The notes under the pieces were generated by a model. The model made no database searches. It was not told the DNA's origin and saw nothing but the letters and a program-made list of their open reading frames with translations. Below are positions 15,096-15,671 of a DNA stretch of 15,671 nt, in pieces; the stretch's first letter is position 1, and the number at the start of each line of letters is the position of its first letter. The position numbers were made by a program, and so were the translations under genes. Source of the stretch: Chitinophagaceae bacterium (GTDB taxonomy: Bacteria; Bacteroidota; Bacteroidia; Chitinophagales; Chitinophagaceae); assembly GCA_947468255.1 (NCBI GenBank), contig CANIMM010000042.1, positions 1-15,671 of the forward strand. The letters run 5' to 3'.

Positions 15096-15671
15096 TTAAT
15101 TACCTGAAACCACCTCTTTAGTTCCTAATTGTATGGCACTATGTATTGTTGCATCAGCTGAATTATAAAACTTAATTTGACCAAGTATTGTTCCACTAAG
15201 TACAGTGCCATTATTTATAATTTTACCTTTTGTCGCAGTTGTTCCTGGCGAAGCATATGTTCCTTCCCATCCATTTATAGTCAATGTTTTACCTGTAGTG
15301 AAGGTTCCAATTGCGTTTAATGTTAATGTATGAACGGCGCTAGATAATTCAATTGTTGAATTATCTGTGATGGATATACTTGACACTGTTTGGTTGAAGC
15401 CTCCTGTATTAAGGATTCCTCCGTTTATTATAAGAGGATTGGAAGGATTGAGTGCATTGTTGATACCAAGTTTAATGGTGCCTGCGTTGATGGTAGTGTT
15501 GCCTCTATAAGTGTTGGCACTTTTAACAGTAAAAATACCTGCACCATTTTTTGTAAAGTTGTTTACAAAAACAGTAGCGGAACTAGCGATACCATCATTA
15601 GCACCACCGCCATTAGTTGCAGTGCTAGCGCCGTCGTTGATTGTTAAGTTACCGAAGTATCCATAGGTATA
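15096..15671 (-). CDS. C-terminal part of a large repeat beta-helix surface protein (autotransporter-associated beta strand repeats)
   Basis: Reading leftwards from the right edge gives 191 in-frame codons ending in TAA at 15096; the N-terminal part lies beyond 15671. The text is Asn/Thr/Gly/Ser-rich with short beta strands. It contains the autotransporter-associated repeat signature (PATR type) NGAGIFTVKSANTYRGNTTI, followed by NAGTIKLG, and further on NPLIINGGILNTGG. Such repeats form a right-handed beta-helix in large secreted or surface proteins, often adhesins. The internal GTG at 15386 is not the start because the frame is open above it. The protein ends in QLGTKEVVSGN, with no visible C-terminal sorting domain of the type IX secretion system and no beta-barrel domain. 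The repeat assignment is fairly sure, but function and export route are unknown. Confidence 0.8.
   Translation of the reverse strand, partial: YTYGYFGNLTINDGASTATNGGGANDGIASSATVFVNNFTKNGAGIFTVKSANTYRGNTTINAGTIKLGINNALNPSNPLIINGGILNTGGFNQTVSSISITDNSTIELSSAVHTLTLNAIGTFTTGKTLTINGWEGTYASPGTTATKGKIINNGTVLSGTILGQIKFYNSADATIHSAIQLGTKEVVSGN

Noticed and set aside
15390..15647. Plus-strand frame of 85 codons at the right edge
   Set aside because: It is antisense to the repeat beta-helix protein. The Ser/Thr-rich text is the complement of repetitive Asn/Thr/Gly codons.

Overview
The window is AT-rich bacterial chromosome that looks like Bacteroidota, most likely Chitinophagaceae or a close relative. 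Three things point there: recognisable Bacteroidota-restricted families (DUF3822 overlapping rsmD, and an ApbE/DUF4266/DUF3570 cluster), start codons without a Shine-Dalgarno sequence, and promoters of the Bacteroidota TTTG / TAnnTTTG type. The two clearest promoters are immediately upstream of the RNase P RNA and upstream of the Tat-exported TIM-barrel enzyme. The genus is an inference from gene content only.

Layout. Positions 1-2991 (minus strand) hold four housekeeping-type genes read leftwards: DUF3822, rsmD, a 5-formyltetrahydrofolate cyclo-ligase, and lpxK, which runs off the left edge. A MATE efflux pump (3035-4393, plus) is divergent from them. It converges on rnpB (about 4431-4828, minus), with a perfect palindrome between the two. 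Next come three tightly packed plus-strand genes for a MacAB-like ABC system: a lipoprotein adaptor, an FtsX-type permease and an ATPase. They are followed by a P2-like P-type cation ATPase with unusual membrane ion-site motifs.

Positions 10903-13851 (plus) form a compact four-gene cluster: exported thioredoxin-fold protein, ApbE-type flavin transferase without a signal peptide, a very small DUF4266 lipoprotein ending in a Gly/Cys tail, and a DUF3570 predicted outer-membrane beta-barrel. Gaps are 8, 12 and 19 bases. This is the part of the window most likely to be an incompletely described system, plausibly envelope redox chemistry or flavin modification. The proteins' roles are not established by the sequence.

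A strong bidirectional terminator (13882-13938) separates this cluster from a convergent Tat-exported sugar phosphate isomerase/epimerase-like protein. The right edge holds the C-terminal part of a large beta-helical surface protein with autotransporter-associated-type repeats, entering from beyond position 15671. I see no tRNA, CRISPR array, insertion sequence or phage gene. No stretch longer than 300 bases lacks a gene.
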